DNA from: CAVQOB01 sp963714325
Lineage (GTDB): Bacteria > Pseudomonadota > Alphaproteobacteria > Rhizobiales > Hyphomicrobiaceae
Length of the DNA stretch: 64,000 nucleotides
Reading direction: 5' to 3'
NCBI GenBank assembly: GCA_963714325.1
Contig: CAVQOB010000008.1
Span: 1-64,000, forward strand
Part shown: positions 26,769 to 35,345 of the stretch, in pieces
Layout of the letters: each line of letters starts with the position of its first letter
How positions within the stretch are numbered: the first letter of the stretch is position 1
Notes under the pieces: generated by a model
The model's database searches: none
What the model saw: the letters and a program-made list of their open reading frames with translations, nothing else
Told to the model about the DNA's origin: nothing
Position numbers and translations under genes: made by a program

Positions 26769-27551
26769 TCAAGTGATGCTGGCCAGCCGTGTATCGAGAC
26801 TGAACACGTAGCACCAGTGCGGCTCAAAATCGGCACCGAGCGGCCAGACATTGGCCTTGAACATCTCGCCGAGCGGCGCCTGATATTTCTCAAACCAGGA
26901 TTTTCGGCACAACACGAATTTGCTCGCCGCCGTAATCGTCTCGCGATCGATGACGCACAACGTGCACATGTCAGAGTTCTTTTCCAGATACTCTTGCACC
27001 GCCACCATCAATGTCGGATATCCGGGATGCAGCATGTCGTCGAGCACGATGATGCCCTCGGGCCCCGTCACCGCCGTCGCCAATGCGAGGTCCCGCGTCA
27101 ACGCATGCCGCGAGTGCTCGCCATCAATATGAAAAAAGCGCGGCCGCTTACCGCCGAGCTTCCCGAGCAGCTGCTCAGCCGTCGTCGTCCGGCTATCAAC
27201 CTTCCACGTGATGCGCTTATCGGTCGGCACACCATGCTTCGCGCAATTCGCCTCGAACCGATCGATCACCTGCGGATTGGGCCAATCAAACAGATCCATG
27301 CCCAACGCAAGTTCGCCTGGCTTCAAAGCATGCGCCATCGCGATAAAAAACCGCCCCTCGAACGTGCCGATTTCAGCAACCGGCCCGGTTACACCAAGAT
27401 CCGACTGAACCTTCATGATGCCCGAGCAGATCGCCGCCGCGAACCGCGACGACATGCCAACAACATCAGCATAACCGTCCTCAAGATAGCGATCGACCGC
27501 AGCCACGCCAGAGACCGGCATCGGTGCAGGAAAAGACGGCGCATACGTCAT
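26769..27551 (-). CDS. Class I SAM-dependent methyltransferase (Methyltransf_24 type)
   Basis: A 260-residue protein. The SAM motif I is AEIGTFEGRFFIAMAHAL, followed by the acidic strand end LGMDLFDWPNP, and later FFHIDGEHSRHALTRDLALA and GIIVLDDML, the pattern of Methyltransf_24 enzymes, which often act on sugar or polysaccharide-linked substrates. The substrate is unknown. The gene stands alone on the minus strand, convergent with the kinase gene. Confidence 0.75.
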   Translation of the reverse strand: MTYAPSFPAPMPVSGVAAVDRYLEDGYADVVGMSSRFAAAICSGIMKVQSDLGVTGPVAEIGTFEGRFFIAMAHALKPGELALGMDLFDWPNPQVIDRFEANCAKHGVPTDKRITWKVDSRTTTAEQLLGKLGGKRPRFFHIDGEHSRHALTRDLALATAVTGPEGIIVLDDMLHPGYPTLMVAVQEYLEKNSDMCTLCVIDRETITAASKFVLCRKSWFEKYQAPLGEMFKANVWPLGADFEPHWCYVFSLDTRLASIT

Positions 27552-27717
27552 GCAGGGATCTCGCTCGACAGAAGGACAACTTGAAACACAAGCCGCGTTC
27601 TATCAGGGCCTCACGCTGAACGCGAGGTGAACCCAGTCAGGCGAGCGAAATCAAATAAGCATCATCCTCATTCGTTCGGCGAGGCCGCGACTGCGGCCGG
27701 TCCGCAAGCGCCGTAAC

Positions 27718-27753
27718 GCGAACGTTCAGACCACTTCAGGTCGGAACGTTCGC
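27718..27753 (-). terminator. Strong hairpin after the nuclease gene
   Basis: GCGAACGTTCAGACC and GGTCGGAACGTTCGC form a 15-bp stem with one mismatch and a 6-nt loop, ending 9 nt past the nuclease stop. There is no T run on either strand, so it may be an RNA-stabilising 3' hairpin or a protein-binding palindrome rather than a classic terminator. Confidence 0.5.
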
Positions 27754-27762
27754 ACGAGAATG

Positions 27763-28515
27763 TCACCGCATCAAAGCCGGCCGCCACCCAGCCGCCTCTG
27801 CTTCCGCCTCCGTGCAAAACCACCGCCGCTCCCCGCGCTTCGCCGGATCATCCTCGATTCGGACCTTGTCGTACCAGGGGCTCCACGGCATGTGATAGAT
27901 CCGCCCATTCCTCGTCACCGCCCCCTTGATCACGCAACCCTCAGGCGCCGACGCCGTCTTCGCGTCCGCACTCGCCCAACGCGTCGCGCGATAGTCCCAA
28001 GCCGTCTGCGTCTCAGCTTGCCACACGCCAACCTTGGCAGCGCGCGCCGCCGCCTCTTCGGCCACATAGAGCGTGGAGTACTTGACGAACGCCCAAGCCA
28101 TCCCGCTCCGCACCATCTCCGCATTGATGTCCTTGTCGCCAACAAAGCAGACACCCAGCATCCGCCCATACTTGTCTGTGCCGCGGTTCTCGCAGGCAAC
28201 GTCACTGTCGCCGATCATTCGCACCAAAGCCGTAGTCGCACTGGCACCGCAACCCCAAGTCCCCATCCACTTGTGCGTGCACTGCTGCCCAGTCTCCGGC
28301 GCATCGATGCCTTCCAGTCGCACCCGCACGCCATGGACCGTGATCGTATCACCATCGGACACGCGCGCCGGACCAACCAGCATCGATCCTCGCGTCCCCC
28401 ACGACGACGCCGTCGACGGACCAGGCGCCGCCACGGCATCACCAACAAAACTAGCAACCACCAGCGCAAGCGCCACCAGCGGCCGCATATTCAATCGAGG
28501 AGAAGAGAAAAGCAT
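27763..28515 (-). CDS. Secreted thermonuclease-like (SNase) protein
   Basis: A 250-residue protein. A Sec signal peptide covers about the first 30 residues (LVALALVVASFVGDAVAA). The SNase fold follows: DGDTITV (D54, D56), VRLEGIDAPE with Arg66 and Glu74, and DKYGRML with Arg118, which correspond to Arg35, Glu43 and Arg87 of staphylococcal nuclease. The C-terminal 70 residues have a cysteine pair and a Trp-rich end with no known domain. It is expected to cut DNA or RNA with calcium outside the cytoplasm. Cysteine content (QQCTHKW, WGCG, VACENR, GVCF) suggests disulfides. Confidence 0.88.
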   Translation of the reverse strand: MLFSSPRLNMRPLVALALVVASFVGDAVAAPGPSTASSWGTRGSMLVGPARVSDGDTITVHGVRVRLEGIDAPETGQQCTHKWMGTWGCGASATTALVRMIGDSDVACENRGTDKYGRMLGVCFVGDKDINAEMVRSGMAWAFVKYSTLYVAEEAAARAAKVGVWQAETQTAWDYRATRWASADAKTASAPEGCVIKGAVTRNGRIYHMPWSPWYDKVRIEDDPAKRGERRWFCTEAEAEAAGWRPALMR

Positions 28516-28668
28516 CCCTCGACTGTCTGCGATTCGTAAGTCACCCCGGAGTCAGCATCGAGTCAAAGCCGTGCGCAAATCGAGTCGAATCTGTGGACGA
28601 CGCCAAACCGGAGTAAACTTGCAACGCCGAAACGCGCGTGCTGCACTCCAGCCAAATCAATTCGGATT

Positions 28669-28800
28669 GTCATCCCGGACGCGATGCAGCACGTGCCGGT
28701 TGCTGGTGGGCAACCGAAGGCACGAGAAAGAGCGCCGCTTCGCAGATCCGGGACCTTGTGCATATGCGCCTCACAAGGTCCGCGTCTGCGCAAAGCGCGT
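28669..28800. repeat. Mosaic palindromic intergenic repeat
   Basis: The stretch starts TGTCATCCCGGACGCGATGC, a form common in Bradyrhizobium-like genomes. It contains CGTGCC-GGTTGC/GCAACC-GAA-GGCACG (28692–28724) and GACCTTGTG/CACAAGGTC (28752–28760 and 28772–28780). The outer CCCGGA/TCCGGG pair frames the first part. It lies between the nuclease and the HAD gene, in a 299-nt gap without a gene. Confidence 0.65.
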
Positions 28801-28814
28801 GGCGTCCGGCTACC

Positions 28815-29552
28815 CTATGAAACCACCCCAGGCCGCTGAAACATCCGATGCCCAACCATATCGGCCACACTGCCCAGCACGAGGTCCGCATGTGCAGCGA
28901 GATCAGCCCGCCCGCTCGTCCCCGACAACACCGCAACCTTCAACCCAGCCCCCGCCCGTGCCGCCATCTCAAGATCATGAATCGAATCCCCGATCACCGC
29001 GATCTCAGACACCGCAACACCAACGGCCGCCGCAAACGCCAAGACCATGCCCGACTCCGGCTTCGCCCCGTGCCCTGAATCACATCCAACCGTGAACGCA
29101 AACAATTCCAACACGTCATGCCGCGCCAACGACGCGTCTAGTCCAGCCGCCGTATCGTTCGTCGCCAAGCCCAACACAAACCCGCGCCGCCTCAGCGCCA
29201 TCAACGCATCCCGCGCGCCCTCGAGCATCACAGACGTCCGCGCGCCACCATCCCGAAACAACCGCGCCACCGCCGTCGCCAAATCGCGCGGCGCCCGCGC
29301 GCCGAGATGATCAGCCAGCAACGCTACGATGCCCTCCATGCTGGCACCCGCAAACGCCGAACCTGGCACAACGTGGTGCGTCGTCGGGTCTTGCCCGCCA
29401 AGCACCAGCAACTCGTCCCGCAACCGCGCTTCGCCACCCGCTGCATAATCCGCGACCTCGCGGTTGATCGGCACCCACGTCTTCCAATAGTCCAGGATCG
29501 TCCCGTCCTTATCGAACAGCAGCGCGCGCAGGTCATGTGATGGTTGCGACAT
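28815..29552 (-). CDS. HAD hydrolase, phosphoglycolate-phosphatase-like
   Basis: A 245-residue HAD-superfamily phosphatase. Motif I is LLFDKDGTILD with nucleophile Asp14 and Asp16, motif II is GLATND, motif III is GAKPESGMV, and motif IV is IGDSIHDLEMA. A helical cap lies between motifs I and II. The order matches Gph-type phosphatases, but the substrate is not certain. The DUF1285 gene ends its reading 26 nt upstream in the same orientation, so the two are probably cotranscribed. Confidence 0.88.
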   Translation of the reverse strand: MSQPSHDLRALLFDKDGTILDYWKTWVPINREVADYAAGGEARLRDELLVLGGQDPTTHHVVPGSAFAGASMEGIVALLADHLGARAPRDLATAVARLFRDGGARTSVMLEGARDALMALRRRGFVLGLATNDTAAGLDASLARHDVLELFAFTVGCDSGHGAKPESGMVLAFAAAVGVAVSEIAVIGDSIHDLEMAARAGAGLKVAVLSGTSGRADLAAHADLVLGSVADMVGHRMFQRPGVVS

Positions 29553-29577
29553 TGAATGAATTTAATCTCCCCGGCAA

Positions 29578-30207
29578 TCAAACGCGAGGCGCATCAACAT
29601 CGACAGGCTCACCCGCCAGCTCAAACCACTCTGCCCCACTCCACACACCCAGCGCGTCGCCAGTCCCATCACGCGACAACGCCATCTCCACCAGATCGTA
29701 GTAGAGCGCCCGCGTCACCAACGCATCAAGCCGCCCGCGCACGCGCACATACGGCTTCAACCCTCCGCTCCCCGCCTCCACCACAAACCGCAACGGATGC
29801 TCGGCCCCACAGCGCACGATGTCATCGACGTTCGTCCGAAAAAGAATCTGCTGCGAAGCACCGTGCCCTTCGACCTGCATCTCGACCGCCATGAACGGCG
29901 CATCGCTCACCGCCACATCGACCTTCTCAACCGGCGTGACGAGATAGTGCCGCCCATCCTCATCCCGCCGCAGCACGCTCGCAAACAGCTTGACCAGCGC
30001 CATCCGTCCAATCGGACTGCCCTGATAGAACCAGACGCCATCACCCCGGATGCTCATGCCGATGTCACCGCAGTAGGGCGGGTTCCAGCGCTCCACCGGC
30101 AGCGGCCCCTTGCCCGACGCAGCCGCCCGCACCAGCGCCTCAAGCCCCGAGATGCGCAATCCACCGGCTTCGGCCGCAGGATCGATGTTCGGCCCCTTGT
30201 CAGTCAT
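29578..30207 (-). CDS. DUF1285 family protein
   Basis: A 209-residue protein that matches DUF1285: the core VERWNPPYCGDIGMSIRGDG, WFYQGSPIGRMALVKLFASVL, and DGRHYLVTPVEKV. Function is unknown. In many alphaproteobacteria this gene lies next to and divergent from the moxR–DUF58 operon, as here, which hints at a link with the envelope-related MoxR system. It starts 177 nt from moxR; the gap has no other gene. Confidence 0.85.
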   Translation of the reverse strand: MTDKGPNIDPAAEAGGLRISGLEALVRAAASGKGPLPVERWNPPYCGDIGMSIRGDGVWFYQGSPIGRMALVKLFASVLRRDEDGRHYLVTPVEKVDVAVSDAPFMAVEMQVEGHGASQQILFRTNVDDIVRCGAEHPLRFVVEAGSGGLKPYVRVRGRLDALVTRALYYDLVEMALSRDGTGDALGVWSGAEWFELAGEPVDVDAPRV

Positions 30208-30384
30208 CGCAGCAAGAATTCCATCTTAACGATTGAGAGGGAGGATTGCCTGTCCTCGCGAAATCGTGATCAACTTCCAAATGTACGCCACCTCCAGTGG
30301 CCTCATACTGAAGTTTCCATATTCCGACCATCATTGGCGGAACACTGTTCGCAACTCCCTCCAATGCGGAATAGAGTTACTATC

Positions 30385-31389
30385 ATGAGCACCGTAACCC
30401 AAACTGACCACGCCATCCTCGCCCGCATCGAAGCCGCCGGAGACCGCATACAGCGCGTCAAAAAGGCGGCTGGCGACATCATCTTCGGCCAGGATCAAGT
30501 CATCAACCAGACTCTGGTGACCCTGCTGGCCGGCGGCCACGGCCTTCTGATCGGCGTCCCCGGCCTCGCCAAGACGCTGCTGGTCGACACCCTCGGCAAG
30601 GTCTTAGGCCTCGACGCCAAGCGCATCCAGTTCACCCCCGACCTCATGCCCTCAGACATCATCGGCTCGGAAGTTCTTGAGGAAAATCAAGGCGCTGGCG
30701 GCCGTCGCTCATTTCGCTTCATCAAAGGCCCGATCTTCGGCCAGCTGCTGATGGCCGACGAAATCAACCGCGCCTCACCGAAAACCCAGTCTGCCCTGCT
30801 CCAGGCCATGCAGGAGCACCACGTCACCGTCGCCGGCCAGCGCCACGACGTCCCCTCGCCGTTCCACGTCCTCGCAACCCAAAACCCGCTCGAACAGGAA
30901 GGCACCTACCCGCTCCCCGAGGCGCAGCTCGACCGGTTCCTCCTTCAGATCGACATCGGCTATCCCGATCAAGGCGCCGAGCGCCGCATGCTCTTTGCCA
31001 CCACCGGCACTGAGAACCGTAAGGTCGAAGGTGTCTTCACCGCAGAAGAATTGCTGAACTTGCAGCGCCTCGTTCGCCAGTTGCCAGTGCCTGACAAAGT
31101 TGTCGAAGCCATCCTCGACCTCGTCCGTAAAGCGCGTCCTGGAACAGGTGCTGGCGCCGAAACCGATCGCTTGATCGCCTGGGGTCCAGGCCCCCGCGCC
31201 AGCCAAGCACTGATGCTCGCCGTGCGCTCCAAAGCCATGCTCGATGGCCGCCTCGCACCCTCGATCGACGATGTCCTCGAATTGGCAGAGCCCGTCCTGA
31301 AGCATCGCATGGCCTTGACATTCGCTGCCCGCGCCGATGGCGAGACCATGCCGGGCGTCATCGCTCGATTGACTCGGAATCTGGAGTGA
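30385..31389 (+). CDS. MoxR family AAA+ ATPase
   Basis: A 334-residue AAA+ ATPase. Walker A GVPGLAKT is at 57–64, Walker B LLMADE at 121–126, and the family segments RFIKGPIFGQ, TQNPLEQEGTYPLPEAQLDRF follow. MoxR proteins act as chaperones that mature metal-containing or von Willebrand-factor-type proteins. The frame is open back to 29797, antisense to DUF1285, but the family N-terminus starts at ATG 30385. It heads a four-gene operon with DUF58, DUF4159 and a large membrane protein. Confidence 0.95.
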   Translation: MSTVTQTDHAILARIEAAGDRIQRVKKAAGDIIFGQDQVINQTLVTLLAGGHGLLIGVPGLAKTLLVDTLGKVLGLDAKRIQFTPDLMPSDIIGSEVLEENQGAGGRRSFRFIKGPIFGQLLMADEINRASPKTQSALLQAMQEHHVTVAGQRHDVPSPFHVLATQNPLEQEGTYPLPEAQLDRFLLQIDIGYPDQGAERRMLFATTGTENRKVEGVFTAEELLNLQRLVRQLPVPDKVVEAILDLVRKARPGTGAGAETDRLIAWGPGPRASQALMLAVRSKAMLDGRLAPSIDDVLELAEPVLKHRMALTFAARADGETMPGVIARLTRNLE

Positions 31390-31395
31390 TCGCGC

Positions 31396-32367
31396 GTGGC
31401 AGTCTTCGGTTCGATCTTGGGAAAAGGCGACACCGCCGCGCGCACCATGTTTGCGCTCGAGGGTGAAGGCCATGGCCTGACAGATCACTTACCCGATCTG
31501 TTGTTGGAAGCGGTCCGCGTCTCAACCACCGTGACCCACGGCGTCCACGGCCGCCGTCGCGCTGGATCCGGCGAAACCTTTTGGCAGTTCCGCCAATTCG
31601 AAACCGGCGACGCAGCCCAGCAGATTGATTGGCGCCGGTCCGCCGCATCCGATCATCTCTTCGTCCGCGAACGCGAATGGGAAGCCGCCCACACCGTCTG
31701 GCTCTGGTCAGACATCTCAACCTCCATGAGCTTCAAGAGCCACCTGTCGAACGTCATCAAGCGCGACCGCGCCCTCGTCATGATGTTCGCCGCCGCCGAA
31801 ATGCTGGTCCGCTCCGGCGAACGCGTCGCCCTCATGGGCCTGACGCAACCGTCAGCCAGTCGCAAAGTCACGACCCGTCTCGCCGAAATGCTAGCCGCCA
31901 ATGCCAAGTCTCCGTTGATTGCCACCAGTCAACCGCCGCCGCAACGCGTCAGTCGTTTCGCCAGCACGCTCTGGTTCTCCGACTTCCTTGACCCCATCGA
32001 AAAAATCGCCCCGCGCATCGAAGAACTTGCACACCAGGACGTCATCGGCCACCTCGTGCAAGTGCTCGACCCCGCCGAAGAATCGCTGCCCTACGATGGC
32101 CGCACCGAATTCATCGGCATCGAGGACAACGAGCGCTGGCTGGCCGACCGCGCCGAAAGCCTCCGCTCGATCTATCGCGAAAAACTCCTCGCCCACCGCG
32201 ACACCATCTCCAGTCTTTGCCGTCGCTTAGGCTGGTCCTTCGCCGTGCATCACACCGACCGGCCACCCGCCGAAACCATGCTGCAGCTGATCATGCGTCT
32301 GCGCGGCGAGCCCATGCCCACTGCCAAAGCCAACGTCACAAAACCGTCCGCGGGGACTACGCCATGA
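31396..32367 (+). CDS. DUF58 domain protein
   Basis: A 323-residue protein starting at GTG 31396, 6 nt after moxR. The DUF58 pattern GRRRAGSGETFWQFRQFETGD, then DWRRSAASDHLFVREREWE, is clear, and a VWA-like segment with WSDISTSM (a MIDAS-like DxSxS) follows. DUF58 proteins are standard partners of MoxR ATPases. The stop overlaps the next start (ATGA at 32364–32367). Confidence 0.92.
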   Translation: MAVFGSILGKGDTAARTMFALEGEGHGLTDHLPDLLLEAVRVSTTVTHGVHGRRRAGSGETFWQFRQFETGDAAQQIDWRRSAASDHLFVREREWEAAHTVWLWSDISTSMSFKSHLSNVIKRDRALVMMFAAAEMLVRSGERVALMGLTQPSASRKVTTRLAEMLAANAKSPLIATSQPPPQRVSRFASTLWFSDFLDPIEKIAPRIEELAHQDVIGHLVQVLDPAEESLPYDGRTEFIGIEDNERWLADRAESLRSIYREKLLAHRDTISSLCRRLGWSFAVHHTDRPPAETMLQLIMRLRGEPMPTAKANVTKPSAGTTP

Positions 32368-35345
32368 GCATCGGCAGCCTCGCCTTCCTCAATCCGGCAC
32401 TGCTCGCAGGCCTCTTGGCCCTGCCGCTCATCTATTGGTTGCTGCGCACCGTGCCGCCCGCCCCGCGTCGCGTCGAATTTCCCGCCACCCGCATCCTGGT
32501 CGGCATCGAGAACAAGGAAAAGCAGCCATCCAAAACGCCGTGGTGGTTGACGCTGATCCGCCTTCTAGCCGCAGCCCTGCTGATCCTTGCGCTGGCCGAA
32601 CCCGTGCTCAATCCCAATCGACAAACCGCTGTCTCCGGCAATGGCCCCGTCGCCATCGTCGTCGACAACAGTTGGGCCGCAAGCTCGGGGTGGTCCGAGC
32701 GCACCCGTATGATCGATCGCTTGATCACCGAAGCCGAAGCGCAGGGTCGTCCCGTCGTCATCGCCCCAACGGCACTGACGGCGAAGTCACCCGTTTTCAA
32801 AATTGAAGCTGCCGCCCAAGCTCGATCGTCGGCAGCCGCCATCGTGCCGCAGCCGTTTGCGCCGGACCGCATGCTGACCGCCAAGGCCCTTGAAACGACG
32901 CTTGCCGGCACGACAGCGGGAAGCTCGCTGATCTGGATCACCGACGGCATCGATCATGATGGTACAACCGCACAGTTCGCCGAAAAGGCCGCAGCACTTG
33001 CCCACGCCGGCTCAGCCATCGTGATCGATATCCCATCGGGACAGGAAGCCCTTGGACTTTCGGCAAGCCTCGGCCAGGGCGGCCGCCTGGAGACCGACGT
33101 AGTTCGAGCTGCTGGCGCCGCGCGCCAGGGCGCGGTCCACGCGTTCTCAGCTCGCGGTCAACGGCTCGCCGAGAGCCGCTTCAATTTTGCCGTCAACGAG
33201 ACCCGCGCCACGCTCCGCTTCGACATGCCTTTGGAGTTGCGCAATCAGGTCACCCGCGTCGAGGTCGCCGGCGAACGCTCCGCTGGCGCGGTTCACTTGC
33301 TCGACGCCCGCGCGCAGTGGCACCGCATCGGCATCCTGTCCGGCGCCAGTCGCGAGCAGGCACAACCCCTGCTCGCCCCACTCTACTACGTCGAACGCGC
33401 ATTGGCACCTTTCGCTGAGCTGGCGAAATCCGAAGATGCCAACCTCGCCGTCGCCGTCGAAGACCTTATGAAGCGGAACATTTCAATTCTCCTCCTCGCC
33501 GACATCGGCACGTTGTCCGGCGCTCTAAAAGAGCGCGTCGACAATTGGGTCAAGAAGGGCGGCGTCCTCATTCGCTTCTCTGGTTCTCGCCTGGAAAAGG
33601 GCGGCGACGATCTCCTACCGTCGCCTCTCCGAGTGGGCGGCCGCGCGCTCGGCGGCGCGCTGTCCTGGTCAACGCCACAACCACTTGGCGCTTTCACCGA
33701 TGACAGTCTGTTCGCTGGTCTCGCTATTCCCGCCGACGTGTTGGTCAATCGCCAGGTCCTCGCCGAGCCTGGCCGCATTGGCCCTGACGTCAAGAGTTGG
33801 GCGCGCCTCAAGGATGGTACGCCCCTGGTGACAGCGGCCAAGCGCGGTGACGGCCAGATCGTCTTATTTCACGTCACCGCCAACTCTGAATGGTCTAGTC
33901 TTCCCATTTCAGGCCTGTTCGTCGAAATGCTCCGCCGCATTGCCACGCTCGGCAAGGCCGGCGGCGTCAGCGGCGAAGCGACCATTGCCGACAACAAGGA
34001 CACCACCACAACAACACAGAACGAAAACGCGGAAGTCTTGCCGCCCCTGCAGGTTCTCGACGGCTTCGGCCTGCTCAAAGCGCCGCCACCGACAGCCGAG
34101 TCGATCGCCGCATCGAAAATCAACGACGCCAAACCGAGCGCGATCAATCCTCCAGGCTACTACGGCCCGCAGGCGAGCCCCCGTGCCCTCAATCTCATCA
34201 GCACCAAAACGGTCTTGAAACCCTTGCCAGCACTGCCATCCGCCTTTGAACGTCGCGCCTACGAGAGCGGTACAGCCAAGCCGCTGAAACCGACTTTGAT
34301 GGGTCTAGCACTGGCCCTGCTCTTCGCCGATATCCTGGCCGTGCTAGCACTGAACGGCGGCCTCAGCGCACTGTCACGCGCCGTCGCGACCCGCTCGGCA
34401 GCATGGCTATTGATTGCCTCCTTCGCTGGCTTGCTGCTTCCGACAACCCACGCCGACGCTCAGAACAATCCTGGTGGCCCGATACGTCCTTTCTCGCCGA
34501 ACGACCTCAATCGTCAGCCCGGCACATTCTTCGGCTCTCCACTACTGACCGGACCAGCAGCGCCACAACGTACGCCCGCGACGGGCGCCGACGCTACCCC
34601 GATCAATGCGACGGCAAAAGTTTCCCTCGGATACGTCCTCTCTGGCGACGCCGCGGCCGACCAGACCAGCCAACAGGGCTTGACCGGCCTCATTCGCTAC
34701 CTGACGGCCAAAACCGCCGTCGAGCCTGGCGAGGCGTCAGCCGTCAATATCCAGAACGATGAGATCGCGTTCTATCCGATCCTTTATTGGCCGGTGCTGC
34801 AGAACGCACGTCCCCTCAACGACAAGACACTCGCTAAGATCGACGCCTACATGAAGCAGGGCGGCATGATCATCTTCGATACCCGCGATGCCGGTACCGC
34901 GCTGCCAGCAGGCTTCGGTCTGCAAGTGCAAGGCGGCGGCAATCCATTGCAACGCCTGCTGGGCACCCTCGATATCCCGCGCCTCGAGCCCGTCCCCGAA
35001 TCCCACGTCCTCACCAAATCATTCTACCTTTTGCGTCAGTTCCCCGGCCGCTTCGACAACGGCCAGCTCTGGGTCGAAGCCGAAGCGCCTGCCGACAGCA
35101 ACCAAGGCCGCCAAGCTCGCCGCGTCGATGGCGTCTCCTCCATTCTCGTCACCTCCAACGACTTCGCCTCCGCCTGGGCACTCGACGAGCGCAGTCGCCC
35201 GCTGTTTCCAGTTGTCCCCGGCGGCGAAACTCAGCGCGAGATTGCCTTCCGCGTCGGCGTCAACATCGTCATGTACGCCCTGACCGGTAACTACAAAGCC
35301 GATCAGGTTCACATCCCCGCCTTGCTGGAAAGGTTGGGCCAATAA
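32364..35345 (+). CDS. DUF4159 membrane protein (BatA-like N-terminus)
   Basis: A 993-residue protein. The N-terminus (LAFLNPALLAGLLALPLIYWLL and a second membrane segment near residues 65–85) is the BatA-type anchor. A VWA-like region with VAIVVDNSWAASSG follows. Two membrane segments near residues 650–710 precede a C-terminal DUF4159 domain, with KVSLGYVLSGD, EIAFYPILYWPV and KQGGMIIFDTRD. It is part of the MoxR–DUF58 envelope system; its exact job is unknown. ATG 32364 overlaps the DUF58 stop; the stop overlaps the next start by one base (35345). Confidence 0.9.
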   Translation: MSIGSLAFLNPALLAGLLALPLIYWLLRTVPPAPRRVEFPATRILVGIENKEKQPSKTPWWLTLIRLLAAALLILALAEPVLNPNRQTAVSGNGPVAIVVDNSWAASSGWSERTRMIDRLITEAEAQGRPVVIAPTALTAKSPVFKIEAAAQARSSAAAIVPQPFAPDRMLTAKALETTLAGTTAGSSLIWITDGIDHDGTTAQFAEKAAALAHAGSAIVIDIPSGQEALGLSASLGQGGRLETDVVRAAGAARQGAVHAFSARGQRLAESRFNFAVNETRATLRFDMPLELRNQVTRVEVAGERSAGAVHLLDARAQWHRIGILSGASREQAQPLLAPLYYVERALAPFAELAKSEDANLAVAVEDLMKRNISILLLADIGTLSGALKERVDNWVKKGGVLIRFSGSRLEKGGDDLLPSPLRVGGRALGGALSWSTPQPLGAFTDDSLFAGLAIPADVLVNRQVLAEPGRIGPDVKSWARLKDGTPLVTAAKRGDGQIVLFHVTANSEWSSLPISGLFVEMLRRIATLGKAGGVSGEATIADNKDTTTTTQNENAEVLPPLQVLDGFGLLKAPPPTAESIAASKINDAKPSAINPPGYYGPQASPRALNLISTKTVLKPLPALPSAFERRAYESGTAKPLKPTLMGLALALLFADILAVLALNGGLSALSRAVATRSAAWLLIASFAGLLLPTTHADAQNNPGGPIRPFSPNDLNRQPGTFFGSPLLTGPAAPQRTPATGADATPINATAKVSLGYVLSGDAAADQTSQQGLTGLIRYLTAKTAVEPGEASAVNIQNDEIAFYPILYWPVLQNARPLNDKTLAKIDAYMKQGGMIIFDTRDAGTALPAGFGLQVQGGGNPLQRLLGTLDIPRLEPVPESHVLTKSFYLLRQFPGRFDNGQLWVEAEAPADSNQGRQARRVDGVSSILVTSNDFASAWALDERSRPLFPVVPGGETQREIAFRVGVNIVMYALTGNYKADQVHIPALLERLGQ

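Noticed and set aside
26694..27584. 296-codon plus-strand frame after the kinase
   Set aside because: Opposite the methyltransferase gene and Arg/His-rich; the minus strand carries the true SAM motifs.
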